A stretch of DNA of 64,000 nt from Gimesia sp. (lineage in GTDB: Bacteria > Planctomycetota > Planctomycetia > Planctomycetales > Planctomycetaceae). The notes under the pieces were generated by a model. That model ran no database searches and was not told the DNA's origin. It saw only the letters and a program-made list of their open reading frames with translations. Below are positions 9,289 through 18,146 of this stretch, piece by piece. Every line of letters starts with the position of its first letter. Positions within the stretch are counted from its first letter, which is position 1. The stretch lies in NCBI GenBank assembly GCA_002706765.1, contig PAJV01000004.1, forward strand, positions 91,317 to 155,316, given 5' to 3'. A program made the position numbers and the translations under genes.

Positions 9289-9942
9289 ATGAATGTGAAT
9301 CACACTCGCAGTTCCCCTCTGCATCCCCCCTTGAAACTGGCTGTGCTGATCTCGGGTGGAGGCACGACGCTTACCAATTTTCTGGACAAAAAAGCCGCCG
9401 GAGAACTCGATATCGAAGTCCCCCTGGTGATTGCCAGTCGCCCGGACTGCGGAGGTGTCGCCAAAGCGAAAGCGGCCGGCCTGCGTTGTGAAGTCGTTCG
9501 CCGCCGTGATTTTCAGGATATCGGTGAATTCAGCACCACCATTTTTGGACTCTGTCGCGAAGTCGGAGCCGATCTGGTGACGCTGGCCGGGTACCTGTCT
9601 TTGATTCATATTCCGGAGGATTATCAGCATCGTGTGATGAATATCCACCCGGCTCTGATTCCCGCCTTCTGCGGACATGGATTTTACGGACACAAAGTTC
9701 ATGAAGCCGTCGTCGCGCGAGGAGTGAAAGTGAGTGGCTGCACGGTTCATTTCGCCGACAATGAATATGATCACGGCCCGATCATTGGTCAGAAGACCGT
9801 TCCTGTATCAGGAACAGATACGCCGGATCAGGTTGCCGCCAATGTCTTTCAGGCCGAATGCGAACTCTACCCCGAAATGATCCGCCTGTTCGCTGCCGGC
9901 AAAATCAAAGTCGTCGAGCGTCGAACCATCATACAGGATTGA
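9289..9942 (+). CDS. purN: Phosphoribosylglycinamide formyltransferase
   Basis: PurN transfers the formyl group of 10-formyltetrahydrofolate to glycinamide ribonucleotide in purine synthesis. The 217-residue protein has the N-terminal Rossmann-like start LAVLISGGGTTLTNF, the formyl-folate signature MNIHPALIPAF with catalytic Asn and His, and SGCTVHFADNEYDHGPIIGQ containing the catalytic Asp region. The usual N-terminal GSGSNL is GGGTTL here and the YKG after the HPxLLP motif is FCG, so it is a divergent member. The first 12 residues are an extension. The neighbours are unrelated, as is common for purN. Confidence 0.92.
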   Translation: MNVNHTRSSPLHPPLKLAVLISGGGTTLTNFLDKKAAGELDIEVPLVIASRPDCGGVAKAKAAGLRCEVVRRRDFQDIGEFSTTIFGLCREVGADLVTLAGYLSLIHIPEDYQHRVMNIHPALIPAFCGHGFYGHKVHEAVVARGVKVSGCTVHFADNEYDHGPIIGQKTVPVSGTDTPDQVAANVFQAECELYPEMIRLFAAGKIKVVERRTIIQD

Positions 9943-9956
9943 ACTGTTCGCCTCTC

Positions 9957-10593
9957 TCAAAGTTTCTGATTTCCCGGCGGCGGATTGAGCGACGTACTTG
10001 AGTTAGGTGGAATCGGTTCGTCCGTATTCATCACCTTATCGTACAGATCGGGTGGCAGCACACGCATCACGGTAAACAGCCCCTTCACACTTTTGAACCA
10101 ACCTTCCCGCATTCCCTGGACTTCACGACGTCCGTTAATCTTTCGCATGTCTTCTTTGGTCATGGGCATGGAGTAATCATCGAAGGGCAACAGCCTCGCC
10201 TGGTAAGTAGCTCCCCGGGAAGCTTCCACCTGGGCTGATGACTGAACCAGGGTCGGGTTATTTGCCTGAGCCAGTGATTCCAGATCACTCACTGAATACG
10301 CTGTCTGCTGATGAGACTTAGGGGGTTCTAGAAACAGAGAGCAGGGGAATATCGTATTCTGCGAAAGGAAGCTCTTCAGCCTGCTCATGTACTACTAACT
10401 TTGTTTCAGGATCAGTTGAAACAGCGGGTCCTGAAATTTCATCCCCGGTTAGTTTCTCCGGAGCTGGACTCTCAAGCGCCATCGTCGCTGGCTTCGACTC
10501 TCCCAGATCACTTGTCAGACGATCGGGACTGGAAGCACAGCCGCTGATCACAGCAGAGAGTAGCCCGACAGTGAAAGGATATCTGATTTTCAT
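9957..10593 (-). pseudogene. Frameshifted lipoprotein with a TolC-like N-terminal segment
   Basis: Two overlapping frames join into one protein. The first part starts at 10593 (ATG with a GGAGGGCGGG upstream), has a lipoprotein signal ending LLSAVISGC, and stops in a CCCCC run near 10321-10325. The second frame continues with KSHQQTAYSVSDLESLAQANNPTLVQSSAQV, typical of the first helix of TolC-family outer-membrane factors. It then ends after about 80 further residues with no beta-barrel region. Removing one C from the run gives a single frame of about 211 residues. It may be a true pseudogene, a sequencing error in a homopolymer, or a phase-variable lipoprotein. Even when repaired it is much shorter than TolC. 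Confidence 0.65.
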
Positions 10594-11054
10594 CCCGCCC
10601 TCCATGAATGATGTCACCGGCACGCCCTCCTTGCGCACATGACTACTGATATTTCAATCTCATCGGGAAGAAGAGGACATTCCCTCCCGGGATATGACTG
10701 AGTCCGAGGACAGACATTCAGATCAACGACTCTAATCCGGGCATTCAGAACAAATGTTATTTTCGGAACCGGCTAACGACTCGAGCCTCAGAAAGTCAGC
10801 AACTTGAATTTTTCCGGATTGGAATCAGACCCGACCCGCAAACAAGAGAGATACTCTGGGAAGACTTTAATGAATTCCGCCCTAAAGTGAATATTTGCTT
10901 TAGGTAAGATGAAGTCTTTAGGAAAATCCAAAACAACTGACAGTTTTTGATTGTTTCTGAAAGATTTTGATGGTATTTTGGATATATTGATTGAAAGTCG
11001 GCGCTTTGAGAGGCATATTCTACAGGGAACTATATCGTCTCAGGAGGAGTTTGC
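10594..11054. other. Intergenic region upstream of the BMC operon
   Basis: Divergent gap between the frameshifted lipoprotein gene and the DeoR regulator gene. It contains no gene. The right half is AT-rich and carries the candidate promoter listed separately. CTTTAGG occurs twice (near 10899 and 10915) and could be an operator half-site, but the pairing is weak. Confidence 0.45.
10991..11019 (+). promoter_or_regulatory. Candidate sigma70-type promoter of the BMC operon
   Basis: TTGAAA at 10991-10996 and CATATT at 11014-11019 are spaced by exactly 17 bases, a 5/6 and 4/6 match to the vegetative consensus. A start near 11026 would leave a leader of about 30 bases before the regulator gene, which has a strong CAGGAGG site. 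Consensus match only. Confidence 0.45.
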
Positions 11055-11816
11055 ATGTCAATGTTGCTTGACGAAAGACGGGAAAGCATATTAAAGATAG
11101 TAGAAAACAAGGGTTTTGTGTCCCTTGTGGATTTGATGGATTCTGTGGGTGCTTCTGAATCTACCATTCGAAGGGATTTGGAGTATCTTGACGGAATCGG
11201 TCAGATCAGGCGGACCCGAGGTGGGGCTGCCTACAGTGGAGAGTCTTTATCCACTTTTGAAGACAGGTCTTTTATGTCATCCAGGCAAAAAAGGCAGATT
11301 GCTCAAGCAGTGGCCAATATGATCTCTCCCGGAGAGGCCGTGCTGATGGATGGAGGCACTACCACTCTGGAGGTCGCCCGGCAACTGGCGGGCAAACAGT
11401 TACAGGTCGTCACTAATTCACTGCCGATCGCCAATCTGCTGGTCAACCAGCCGGAGATTGATCTAATGCTGATCGGAGGATTCCTGTTTCCCAAAACAGG
11501 AGTCGCTTTAGGCAAGACCGCGGTGGAATCACTGAAAAGTGTCCATGTCCGACGACTGATTATCAGTGTCGGGGGAATCACAGAAGACGGACTATACAAC
11601 AGCAACATGCTGTTAGTCGAAACAGAACAGCAAATGTTTGAAGCAGCAGAAGAAGTCATTGTGGTGACAGACAGTACCAAGTTCGGGCACTCGGCGCTCG
11701 CGTATCTGTGTCCGCTGGATACGGTCGACCATATCGTCGTGGATGACGGCATCACCGAAGAATGGAAAGACGTCATTCGCAAGGCAGGCATCGAACTCAC
11801 AGTCGTCGAAACATAA
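11055..11816 (+). CDS. DeoR-family transcriptional regulator of the BMC operon
   Basis: A 253-residue regulator with an N-terminal winged helix-turn-helix (about 5-57: RRESILKIVENKGFVSLVDLMDSVGASESTIRRDL) and a C-terminal DeoR sensor domain carrying the usual DGGTTTLEVA, VTNSLPIA and LMLIGG segments. DeoR proteins bind phosphorylated sugars, and this one is placed to sense a fucose- or rhamnose-derived phosphate. It is the first gene of the BMC operon, preceded by GGAGGAG. DeoR-type regulators are a usual component of Pvm-type BMC loci. It may repress its own promoter just upstream. Confidence 0.9.
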   Translation: MSMLLDERRESILKIVENKGFVSLVDLMDSVGASESTIRRDLEYLDGIGQIRRTRGGAAYSGESLSTFEDRSFMSSRQKRQIAQAVANMISPGEAVLMDGGTTTLEVARQLAGKQLQVVTNSLPIANLLVNQPEIDLMLIGGFLFPKTGVALGKTAVESLKSVHVRRLIISVGGITEDGLYNSNMLLVETEQQMFEAAEEVIVVTDSTKFGHSALAYLCPLDTVDHIVVDDGITEEWKDVIRKAGIELTVVET

Positions 11817-11866
11817 TTCATCCCTTTCTGAAGCCAATATAAATTCATAAATTGAGATCCGATATT

Positions 11867-12574
11867 ATGACACAACTTTCCAATTCCATCTCCCGCTCGC
11901 AGGTAGAACAGCTGGTTCGCCAGGCTTTGTCACAGCAAATGGGAGGAGTTGCCTCAGCACCTCAGACCGCTCCCAACCCGCTGGTCGTCAATATCTCAGC
12001 CCGGCACATCCATCTTTCCCAGGAGCATCTGGAAATCCTGTTCGGCAAAGGTGCCCAGCTGGAAGTCCAAAAAGACCTTTACCAGGAAGGCTACTTTGCA
12101 GCGACCCAGACTGTCGCCGTCGTGGGCCCCCGCCGTCGCATGATTCCGAACGTGCGTGTATTAGGTCCCTGCCGCGGTGATACCCAGGTAGAACTCGCTT
12201 TCACAGATACGATTTCGCTGGGACTTGATGTTCCCATTCGCATCAGTGGCGACCTCAAAGGCACACCCGGTTGCGTGTTGATGGGCCCCAAAGGTGTCGT
12301 TGAACTGGAATTCGGCGTCATCCGAGCCGCCCGTCACGTACACATGTCACCCGCTGACTGTGCTTACTACGGCTGTTCCAACGGAGATAACTTACATCTG
12401 CGAATTGAATCAGCAGGTTGTACGACCGTTCTGGAAGATGTGGTCGTCCGTGAAAACCCGGAGGTCAAACTTGAAGTCCACATCGATACCGATGAAGGAA
12501 ACGCCGTCGATCTCGACCATGCCACCTCAGTAAAACTCTACGTCCCTGAAGGCTGTAAATGCAAACACAGCTGA
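11867..12574 (+). CDS. pduL: PduL-type phosphotransacylase, BMC cargo
   Basis: PduL moves an acyl group from coenzyme A to phosphate inside the compartment, regenerating CoA. The 235-residue protein contains the two His-rich zinc-binding segments of the family, [13 protein letters not shown] and [13 protein letters not shown], plus [23 protein letters not shown]. Residues 1-22 ([20 protein letters not shown]) form an amphipathic helix followed by a Gly/Ala/Pro linker, typical of a BMC encapsulation peptide. The ATG at 11867 is preferred over a TTG at 11852. In this operon the likely substrate is lactyl-CoA, which is inference from the aldolase and aldehyde dehydrogenase. Confidence 0.93.
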   Translation: MTQLSNSISRSQVEQLVRQALSQQMGGVASAPQTAPNPLVVNISARHIHLSQEHLEILFGKGAQLEVQKDLYQEGYFAATQTVAVVGPRRRMIPNVRVLGPCRGDTQVELAFTDTISLGLDVPIRISGDLKGTPGCVLMGPKGVVELEFGVIRAARHVHMSPADCAYYGCSNGDNLHLRIESAGCTTVLEDVVVRENPEVKLEVHIDTDEGNAVDLDHATSVKLYVPEGCKCKHS

Positions 12575-12715
12575 TCTGGAAATGATCGGCAACAGAGGTC
12601 AGCTGCAAACACTGGCAGGGGCCTCTCTGATAACTGTCGCAGAACCTGATTTCCGATTCTGCAGAAACAACGAACTGTTTTTTTTCTTAACACTCTCTAA
12701 AAGGAGAACTGACTC

Positions 12716-13012
12716 ATGGCGAAAGCAATGGAAGCCCTGGGAATGGTGGAAACAAAAGGGCTGATCAGCCTGATTGAAGCCGCCGATGCAATGTTGAAAG
12801 CGGCCAACGTACAGATGATTGGCTGGGAAAAAGTGGGTAGTGGCCTGGTCACAGGTTTTGTCGTCGGTGATGTTGCTGCTGTGAAAGCAGCCGTTGACGC
12901 CGGTGCCGCTGCTGCCAGCAAAGTTGGAGAAGTTGTGAGCGTTCAGGTAATCCCACGTCCTCACGAAGAACTCGCCAGCGTACTGCCCAAGCCTGCTGCC
13001 AAGAAATCATAA
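12716..13012 (+). CDS. BMC-H hexameric shell protein 1
   Basis: A 98-residue single-domain shell protein (EutM/PduA/CcmK family). It has the typical start [24 protein letters not shown], the pore loop around KVGSGLVTG, and the edge segment [17 protein letters not shown]. Six copies should form a flat hexagonal tile with a central pore. A short Lys/Pro-rich tail (LPKPAAKKS) extends past the domain. It has a strong AAAAGGAGAA ribosome site. It is 137 bases before a second BMC-H gene. The pore loop is of the common metabolite-permeable type. Confidence 0.96.
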   Translation: MAKAMEALGMVETKGLISLIEAADAMLKAANVQMIGWEKVGSGLVTGFVVGDVAAVKAAVDAGAAAASKVGEVVSVQVIPRPHEELASVLPKPAAKKS

Positions 13013-13149
13013 TCGGGTTATGAACATTGACGGCTGACATTCCTGAACCTGATCGTATTGACGATGAACATAACCAGTTGACGTTCAACTGGTATGCAGC
13101 TCAAGGTAATGCAGCTCAACCCATCACAACTAAAAAAATCGAGGACAAA

Positions 13150-13419
13150 ATGAGTTCTGAAGCCATTGGTTTAATTGAAACAAAAGGTCTGGTTGCTCAA
13201 ATCGAAGCTTCCGACGCCATGCTGAAAGCTGCCAACGTGACTCTGGTCGACCAGATTCAGATTGGTGGTGCCTACATCACTACTGTCATCCAGGGAGATA
13301 TCGGTTCGGTTCGTGCCGCCGTTGACGCTGGTGCCGCAGCTGCTTCTCAAATCGGAGAACTGGTTGGCGCACACGTGATCGCACGCCCCTCCGCAGGCCT
13401 GATGTCAAACTTTATCTAA
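13150..13419 (+). CDS. BMC-H hexameric shell protein 2
   Basis: An 89-residue BMC-H protein, clearly paralogous to the gene before it (SSEAIGLIETKGLVAQIEASDAMLKAA, then [17 protein letters not shown]). The pore loop differs, reading QIGGAYIT where the first copy has KVGSGLVT, so the central pore should have a different shape and charge. The ATG at 13150 is preferred over an upstream in-frame start at 13027, because it gives the normal BMC-H length and lies behind GAGGAC. A tandem pair of BMC-H genes matches the Pvm-type locus. Confidence 0.95.
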   Translation: MSSEAIGLIETKGLVAQIEASDAMLKAANVTLVDQIQIGGAYITTVIQGDIGSVRAAVDAGAAAASQIGELVGAHVIARPSAGLMSNFI

Positions 13420-13444
13420 AAGAGACACTGTTGGTTCTTCCCAC

Positions 13445-13461
13445 TGCTCAACGTGTGAGCA
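13445..13461 (+). other. Small hairpin between shell and kinase genes
   Basis: TGCTCA and TGAGCA flank the five-base loop ACGTG in the gap after the second BMC-H gene. No T-run follows, so it is not a terminator. It could act as an mRNA processing or stability element that raises shell-protein yield over the enzymes. Weak evidence. Confidence 0.25.
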
Positions 13462-13516
13462 ACGGGGAAAAGGAAGTCGAAACACCAGTCTTTAAGTCAC
13501 AGAATGGATTCCTGCA

Positions 13517-14707
13517 ATGAAAGTACTTGTTGCCAATTTAGGTTCCACCAGTTTCAAATATCGCCTGTTCGATATGCCAGCCGAAGTGCAGCTTGCCCGC
13601 GGCGGCATCGATCGAATTGGTGGGGAACAGAGTTTTTGTTTCGTCGAAATTGGTGCGCATCGGGAAGAGCACGAACAGAATGTGCCCGACCATGCGGCTG
13701 CCGTCAACTTATGTCTGTCGCAATTGACCAACTCCGACTGGGGTTGCCTTGATTCCGCAGACGAAGTAGCCGGTATTGGTTTCAAAGCAGTCTTTGCCGG
13801 AAACATGAGTGGCATACGTCTGGTCGATGAAGCGTTACTGACCAAAATGGAGGCGCTGGCAGATATTGCACCTGCTCATAACCCTCCCTATGCCCGGGCC
13901 ATGCGACAACTGCGGCAGGCGTTCCCTGAAATCCCGCTGGTTGCTGCACTGGAAACCGCCTTCCATGAAACCATTCCTGCTGAAAATCGTGCTTATGCCA
14001 TTCCCCATGAATGGCAGGAAGAATACGAAGTCCAGCGCTGGGGGTTTCATGGCGCCAGCCACCGGTATATCGGCTCTCGTATGGCCGAGCTCACCGGTAA
14101 AGACGATCTGAAGGTGATATCCTGCCACCTGGGAGGCAGCAGCTCTGTGTGTGCCATCGAGAGTGGTGTCTCCAAGGCCAACAGTCTGGGAATGAGCCCT
14201 CAGACAGGGTTGCCTCACAATAACCGTGTGGGTGATTTTGATCCGTTTGCTCTGCCGGTTCTGATGAAGGCCACCGGGAAATCGCTGGCGGAACTGCTGG
14301 AAGACCTGTCGAGCAAAGGAGGCTTACTGGGCATGAGCGGATTGAGTGGTGACTGTCGCGATCTGGAAGAAGCGGCCGCCAAAGGACACAAACGGGCGCA
14401 ACTTGCACTGGGCGTGTTTCACTCAGCCATCCGTCAATACCTGGGAGCCTACATGACGGTACTGGGAGGCGTGGATGCGATTGTTTTCACAGGTGGAATC
14501 GGTGAGAACAGTGTCAGCTTAAGAGAAAAAGTCTGCAGCAACCTGGAATGGGCGGGAATTCGTCTGGATTCTGAAAAGAACAAGTCAGCCTCGCATGAGG
14601 CTCAAATCCAGGCGGACGACAGTAAAGTACAAATCTGGGTTGTGCCTACGAATGAGGAGATTGTAGTCGGCAGACAGACCGTCGAGGTCATTGAAGGGCG
14701 TTCGTAA
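13517..14707 (+). CDS. Acetate-kinase-family acyl-phosphate kinase with altered acyl site
   Basis: A 396-residue member of the acetate kinase family that should convert an acyl phosphate plus ADP to the free acid plus ATP. Family landmarks are the N-terminal [22 protein letters not shown] with His178, NRVGDFDP with Arg237, GGIGENS, and [11 protein letters not shown]. The acyl-binding region is not canonical. The usual GHRVVHGG is GFKAVFAG here, so the essential Arg (91 in the Methanosarcina enzyme) is Lys90. The Leu before the His of LHNP is Ala120, and the catalytic Asp of FDTAFH is Glu146. In this operon lactyl phosphate is the likely substrate. The family is certain; the specificity is inference. 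Confidence 0.9.
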   Translation: MKVLVANLGSTSFKYRLFDMPAEVQLARGGIDRIGGEQSFCFVEIGAHREEHEQNVPDHAAAVNLCLSQLTNSDWGCLDSADEVAGIGFKAVFAGNMSGIRLVDEALLTKMEALADIAPAHNPPYARAMRQLRQAFPEIPLVAALETAFHETIPAENRAYAIPHEWQEEYEVQRWGFHGASHRYIGSRMAELTGKDDLKVISCHLGGSSSVCAIESGVSKANSLGMSPQTGLPHNNRVGDFDPFALPVLMKATGKSLAELLEDLSSKGGLLGMSGLSGDCRDLEEAAAKGHKRAQLALGVFHSAIRQYLGAYMTVLGGVDAIVFTGGIGENSVSLREKVCSNLEWAGIRLDSEKNKSASHEAQIQADDSKVQIWVVPTNEEIVVGRQTVEVIEGRS

Positions 14708-14757
14708 CGCCTGGAGAATACAGTTATCCCTTAGAGGATTTTACAGGAGTTGGTTCG

Positions 14758-15069
14758 ATGTTTATAGGACGCATAACCGGCAGTGTTGTTTCGTCTCAGA
14801 AAGTCGAAACGATGGTCGGTCAGAAACTGCTGATTGTCGAACCGTTGCGCGTCAACGAAAAAGACCAGAGTGATCTGACTCCCACCGGACGATCGTTTAT
14901 CGTCGTCGATACCGTGGGGGCAGGGCAGGGCGAAATCGTATTGTGTGTGCAGGGGTCATCGGCCCGTTTCACACCCGAAACGAAATCACTGCCAATCGAC
15001 GCAGCCATCATCGGCATAGTCGATCAGGTTCACATTGGTTCCAGAGAAATTTTTAACTCAACGGATTGA
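14758..15069 (+). CDS. BMC-P pentameric shell protein 1
   Basis: A 103-residue EutN/CcmL-family vertex protein. It has the typical start MFIGRITGSVVSSQKVETMVGQKLLIVEPL, the middle VVDTVGAGQGEIVLCVQGSSAR, and DAAIIGIVDQVH at the end. Five copies form the pentamer that closes an icosahedral vertex. It is the longest and closest to the canonical form of the three BMC-P proteins of this operon. Its end lies just before the start of the membrane-protein gene, 26 bases apart. Confidence 0.95.
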   Translation: MFIGRITGSVVSSQKVETMVGQKLLIVEPLRVNEKDQSDLTPTGRSFIVVDTVGAGQGEIVLCVQGSSARFTPETKSLPIDAAIIGIVDQVHIGSREIFNSTD

Positions 15070-15095
15070 CCTTCGTTCTGTTCCGGAAACACAGC

Positions 15096-15614
15096 ATGTC
15101 CCGAGAATTGCCACAAATCACACTGCAACAGCGACAGATGATGATGACTGTCATCTGGCTTGCGTTGATCCTGGGTGTGGTGACATTCGGAATTATTGTG
15201 ACTTCAATCGGACTGAAAGAAGAACCGGGGAAGGGATTACCCATCATGACATATCTGGGAATGGGTATTGCAGCTCTGATGCTGGTGCTGCGAATGGTTG
15301 TTCCCAATCTGGTTGCCCGTAATCAATTTACACAGGCAATGCAGGAGGCGCAAGCAGAAGGGAATCAGGATGAAGAACAGCTGCTGGGAACATTTTATCA
15401 GATCTTTCTGGTGCGACTGATTATCGGAATGGCCTTACTGGAAGGAGCCGCCATGCTCAATCTGTTTGCTGTCGTTATTGAAAAACAGAAACTGGCTTTC
15501 ATTCCGGTAGTAATTTTGCTGCTGGTCATGATTGCTTCAATGCCCACGAAATCGAAACTGGACGCATGGATTCGCAACCAGATGGAAAACTATAACCTGG
15601 AACATCAAAACTGA
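15096..15614 (+). CDS. Four-helix membrane protein inside the BMC operon
   Basis: A 172-residue protein with four hydrophobic segments, at about 15-40 (MMMTVIWLALILGVVTFGIIV), 48-72, 100-125 (FLVRLIIGMALLEGAAMLNLF) and 135-152 (AFIPVVILLLVMIASMP). Loops and tails are charged. I know no catalytic motif or named family. The ATG at 15096 is preferred over a TTG at 15066. Its place between a shell gene and the aldehyde dehydrogenase, in the same direction with short gaps, argues for a linked function, perhaps substrate or product passage or membrane association of the compartment. That is inference; BMC operons rarely carry integral membrane proteins other than permeases. Confidence 0.75.
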   Translation: MSRELPQITLQQRQMMMTVIWLALILGVVTFGIIVTSIGLKEEPGKGLPIMTYLGMGIAALMLVLRMVVPNLVARNQFTQAMQEAQAEGNQDEEQLLGTFYQIFLVRLIIGMALLEGAAMLNLFAVVIEKQKLAFIPVVILLLVMIASMPTKSKLDAWIRNQMENYNLEHQN

Positions 15615-15685
15615 AATATCACAGACTGAGACAGCCGCTGCGAGTTATCAAACTCAACGCCGGACTGCTCGGGGAGAAATAAATT

Positions 15686-17116
15686 ATGCAGGCGACTGAA
15701 GAAGCCATTCGTAGTGTCGTTCAGGAAGTGTTATCACAACTTAATAACAAAGGCGGCTATGGATCCGCTTCCGCCACCACTCAAACGGATGGTGACTGGG
15801 GTGTCTTCCGCAGTGTCGATCAGGCCGTCGCTGCAGCCACCGCAGGACAGAAACAACTGTTGAACGCCACTCTGGCTGACCGGGCCAAAGCACTGGAAAT
15901 CGTCCGACAGATCTGTACCAGCCAGGCCGATGAACTCGGTCGCATGGAAATGGAAGAGACAAAAATCGGTCGGCTGGATCATAAGATCGAAAAGCTGCAC
16001 CTGATCAAAGGCATTCCCGGTATGGAATTCATGAGGACCGAAGCCGTCTCTGGTGACTACGGGATCGGTATAACTGAATACGCCCCCTTCGGCGTCATCG
16101 GTGCCATCACTCCCGTAACACACTCACTGCCGACCCTGGCCTGTAACTTCATCAACATGGTCGCCTCCGGAAATACACTGGTTGTGAATCCGCATCCCGG
16201 CGGAGCCAAAGTTGCCTGCGAAGGTGTGCGTCGCTTCAACAAAGCCATTTACCAGGCAACCGGCCTGCAGAATCTGGTCACAATTGTCGAGACCCCTACA
16301 CTCGAAACGGCAGACCAGATCTTTAATCATCGTGGCGTTCCACTGCTGTGTGTCACTGGTGGCCCTGGAGTCGCCCGGGCTGCATTGGCTGCCAAGAAAC
16401 GTGCGATTGTCGCAGGCCCCGGTAATCCGCCCGTCGTCGTGGATGAAACCGCGGACATCGAAAACGCTGCCCAGTCAATCATTGCGGGTGCCGCCTACGA
16501 TAACAACCTGCTATGTATCGGCGAAAAAGAAGTCTTTGCCGTGGAGAGCATCTTCAACGAACTGATGTCTGCCATGGGGCGACACGGGGGTTATCAGTTG
16601 AATGATCAGCAGGTTACACAGCTGACAGCTCTGGCATTCTCGCCTCCCACAGAACCGGGAGGACACGCTGTTCTCAACCGTGATCTGGTCGGTAAAGATG
16701 CCGCTGTCCTCGCCGGCTTGATCGGCGTCAATGTGCCACCAGGAACACAGTTGCTCTACGGTGAAACCGACACCATGAATCCATTCGTGCCGGAAGAACA
16801 GATGATGCCATTCGTGCCATTCGTCCGCTGCCGCAACGCAGACCACGGCATTGAACTGGCCAAAGAATTCGAACACGGGTTCCGTCATACCAGTATGATC
16901 CATTCCCGCAATATCGAAACCATTACCAAAATGGGACGCATTATGGATACCACTCTGTTTGTACAGAATGGTCCCTGTGGCGCTGCCCTGGGGAACGGGG
17001 GAGAAGGCTATGCTTCATTCAGCATCGCCACTCCGACAGGTGAAGGCGTCACCAACCCCATGACATTCACACGGTTCCGTCGTTCCACCACCGTGGGACA
17101 CTTACGGGTTATTTAA
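15686..17116 (+). CDS. CoA-acylating aldehyde dehydrogenase, BMC cargo
   Basis: A 476-residue PduP/EutE-type aldehyde dehydrogenase. It should oxidise lactaldehyde with NAD and CoA to lactyl-CoA, inside the shell. Residues 1-22 ([21 protein letters not shown]) form an amphipathic encapsulation helix, followed by a flexible linker to about 38. The catalytic Cys is Cys277 in [12 protein letters not shown], and the [12 protein letters not shown] segment near 224 is the nucleotide-binding loop of acylating enzymes. No general-base Glu at the usual place of hydrolytic ALDHs is seen, in line with a CoA-dependent reaction. The substrate is inferred from the adjoining aldolase. Confidence 0.94.
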   Translation: MQATEEAIRSVVQEVLSQLNNKGGYGSASATTQTDGDWGVFRSVDQAVAAATAGQKQLLNATLADRAKALEIVRQICTSQADELGRMEMEETKIGRLDHKIEKLHLIKGIPGMEFMRTEAVSGDYGIGITEYAPFGVIGAITPVTHSLPTLACNFINMVASGNTLVVNPHPGGAKVACEGVRRFNKAIYQATGLQNLVTIVETPTLETADQIFNHRGVPLLCVTGGPGVARAALAAKKRAIVAGPGNPPVVVDETADIENAAQSIIAGAAYDNNLLCIGEKEVFAVESIFNELMSAMGRHGGYQLNDQQVTQLTALAFSPPTEPGGHAVLNRDLVGKDAAVLAGLIGVNVPPGTQLLYGETDTMNPFVPEEQMMPFVPFVRCRNADHGIELAKEFEHGFRHTSMIHSRNIETITKMGRIMDTTLFVQNGPCGAALGNGGEGYASFSIATPTGEGVTNPMTFTRFRRSTTVGHLRVI

Positions 17117-17162
17117 TTAAACAGACAATCAAGCGGAACTCCGCTGCAGGAATGACATTCAC

Positions 17163-17423
17163 ATGTTGACAGGACAGGTCATAGGACGAGCTACCGCAAC
17201 GGCAAAACATCCCAGTCTTGCCGGCTGGCGCTTATTGCTGGTCCAGACCCTGGATATCAAAGGCAACGCCGATGGATTTCCGGAACTGGTCATCGACCGC
17301 CTGGGCTGTGGCAAAGGGGATATTGTCCTGCTGACTTCCGACGGTGCAGCCGTCCGGGACATGGTAGGAACCAATAATACTCCCATTCGCTGGGCCACGA
17401 TGGGCGTCATTGATCGCGAATAA
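17163..17423 (+). CDS. BMC-P pentameric shell protein 2
   Basis: An 86-residue EutN/CcmL-family protein (MLTGQVIGRATATAKHPSLAGWRLLLVQTLD, then VIDRLGCGKGDIVLLTSDGAAVR and TMGVIDRE). It is the shortest of the three vertex proteins in this operon and shares the KHPSL segment with the third one. It follows the aldehyde dehydrogenase by 46 bases and precedes the RpiB-like gene by 31. Confidence 0.95.
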   Translation: MLTGQVIGRATATAKHPSLAGWRLLLVQTLDIKGNADGFPELVIDRLGCGKGDIVLLTSDGAAVRDMVGTNNTPIRWATMGVIDRE

Positions 17424-17454
17424 ACAAAACAGAATAAGAGTAGATTACAGAGTC

Positions 17455-18126
17455 ATGCAGTTTTCTGAAGAATTAGTCAACCAGGTAGTCGCCAATGTAC
17501 TGTCGAACCTTTCCCGCCAGGGGCAGGTCGCTCAGCACACAGGCGCTGCTGCGTCTGATGCTTCAGTGGTGTTAACAGAAAAAGTCATCACGGCGGATCT
17601 GTTATCCGCAAAAGTCAAAGGACAGGCAGCCGTCGGCATCGTCGCGGGCGCCATCCTGACACCCACTGCAAAAGATTATATACGTCAGAATCAGATCAGC
17701 GTGCATCGTGCTTCGACATCATCTGCTTCAACACAGCAGAGAAGCCAGTGGCGGGCGATTGTACTCACTCATTCCTCAGCCGTGGAAAATGCCCTGACTG
17801 ATATCGAACAACAGACTGGCTCACGCTGGTCACAGGAATTAAGTACTTCACTGGATCATGCTGTCCAGGATGCGACCAGCAGCCTGTGTCGTGCCGATGC
17901 TGCAGGAGTGGTCCTGTTTGCTTCTGCGGCAGAAAAAGCAGCCTGCCTGGCAAATCGAAATCAGAAAGTCAGGGGGGCAGCAGTGCAGGACGTCAATCAC
18001 TTGCGAGATGTCATTTCGCAGATGAGTCCGAACCTGATTTGCGTGAATCCGAAACAGAAATCGTTTATCGAACTGAGAAACCTGGTCAAAACATTCGTCA
18101 AGGCAGGCATTCCCCAGGGAAATTGA
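17455..18126 (+). CDS. Putative BMC cargo protein with degenerate RpiB-like domain
   Basis: A 223-residue protein I cannot name with certainty. Residues 1-22 (FSEELVNQVVANVLSNLSRQ) match the pattern of a BMC encapsulation helix, followed by a variable linker. About 40-80 (EKVITADLLSAKVKG then GAILTPTAKDYIRQNQISVH) resembles a segment seen in other BMC-associated proteins. The C-terminal half (ADAAGVVLFASAAEKAACLANRNQKVRGAAVQDVNHLRDV and LICVNPKQKSF) follows the layout of ribose-5-phosphate isomerase B, but the catalytic Cys/Thr GTGIG-type loop is not kept. It may be a catalytically changed or scaffold protein. It lies between two BMC-P genes. The ATG at 17455 is preferred, since the upstream start would hide the helix. 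Confidence 0.7.
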   Translation: MQFSEELVNQVVANVLSNLSRQGQVAQHTGAAASDASVVLTEKVITADLLSAKVKGQAAVGIVAGAILTPTAKDYIRQNQISVHRASTSSASTQQRSQWRAIVLTHSSAVENALTDIEQQTGSRWSQELSTSLDHAVQDATSSLCRADAAGVVLFASAAEKAACLANRNQKVRGAAVQDVNHLRDVISQMSPNLICVNPKQKSFIELRNLVKTFVKAGIPQGN

Positions 18127-18146
18127 TCTGCTGAAAGTAAAGAATT

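Noticed and set aside
12640-12715. GCAGAA/TTCTGC pair followed by a T8 run before the first BMC-H gene, as a possible attenuator
   Set aside because: The T run starts about 20 bases after the stem and the loop is 12 bases, so it does not fit an intrinsic terminator.
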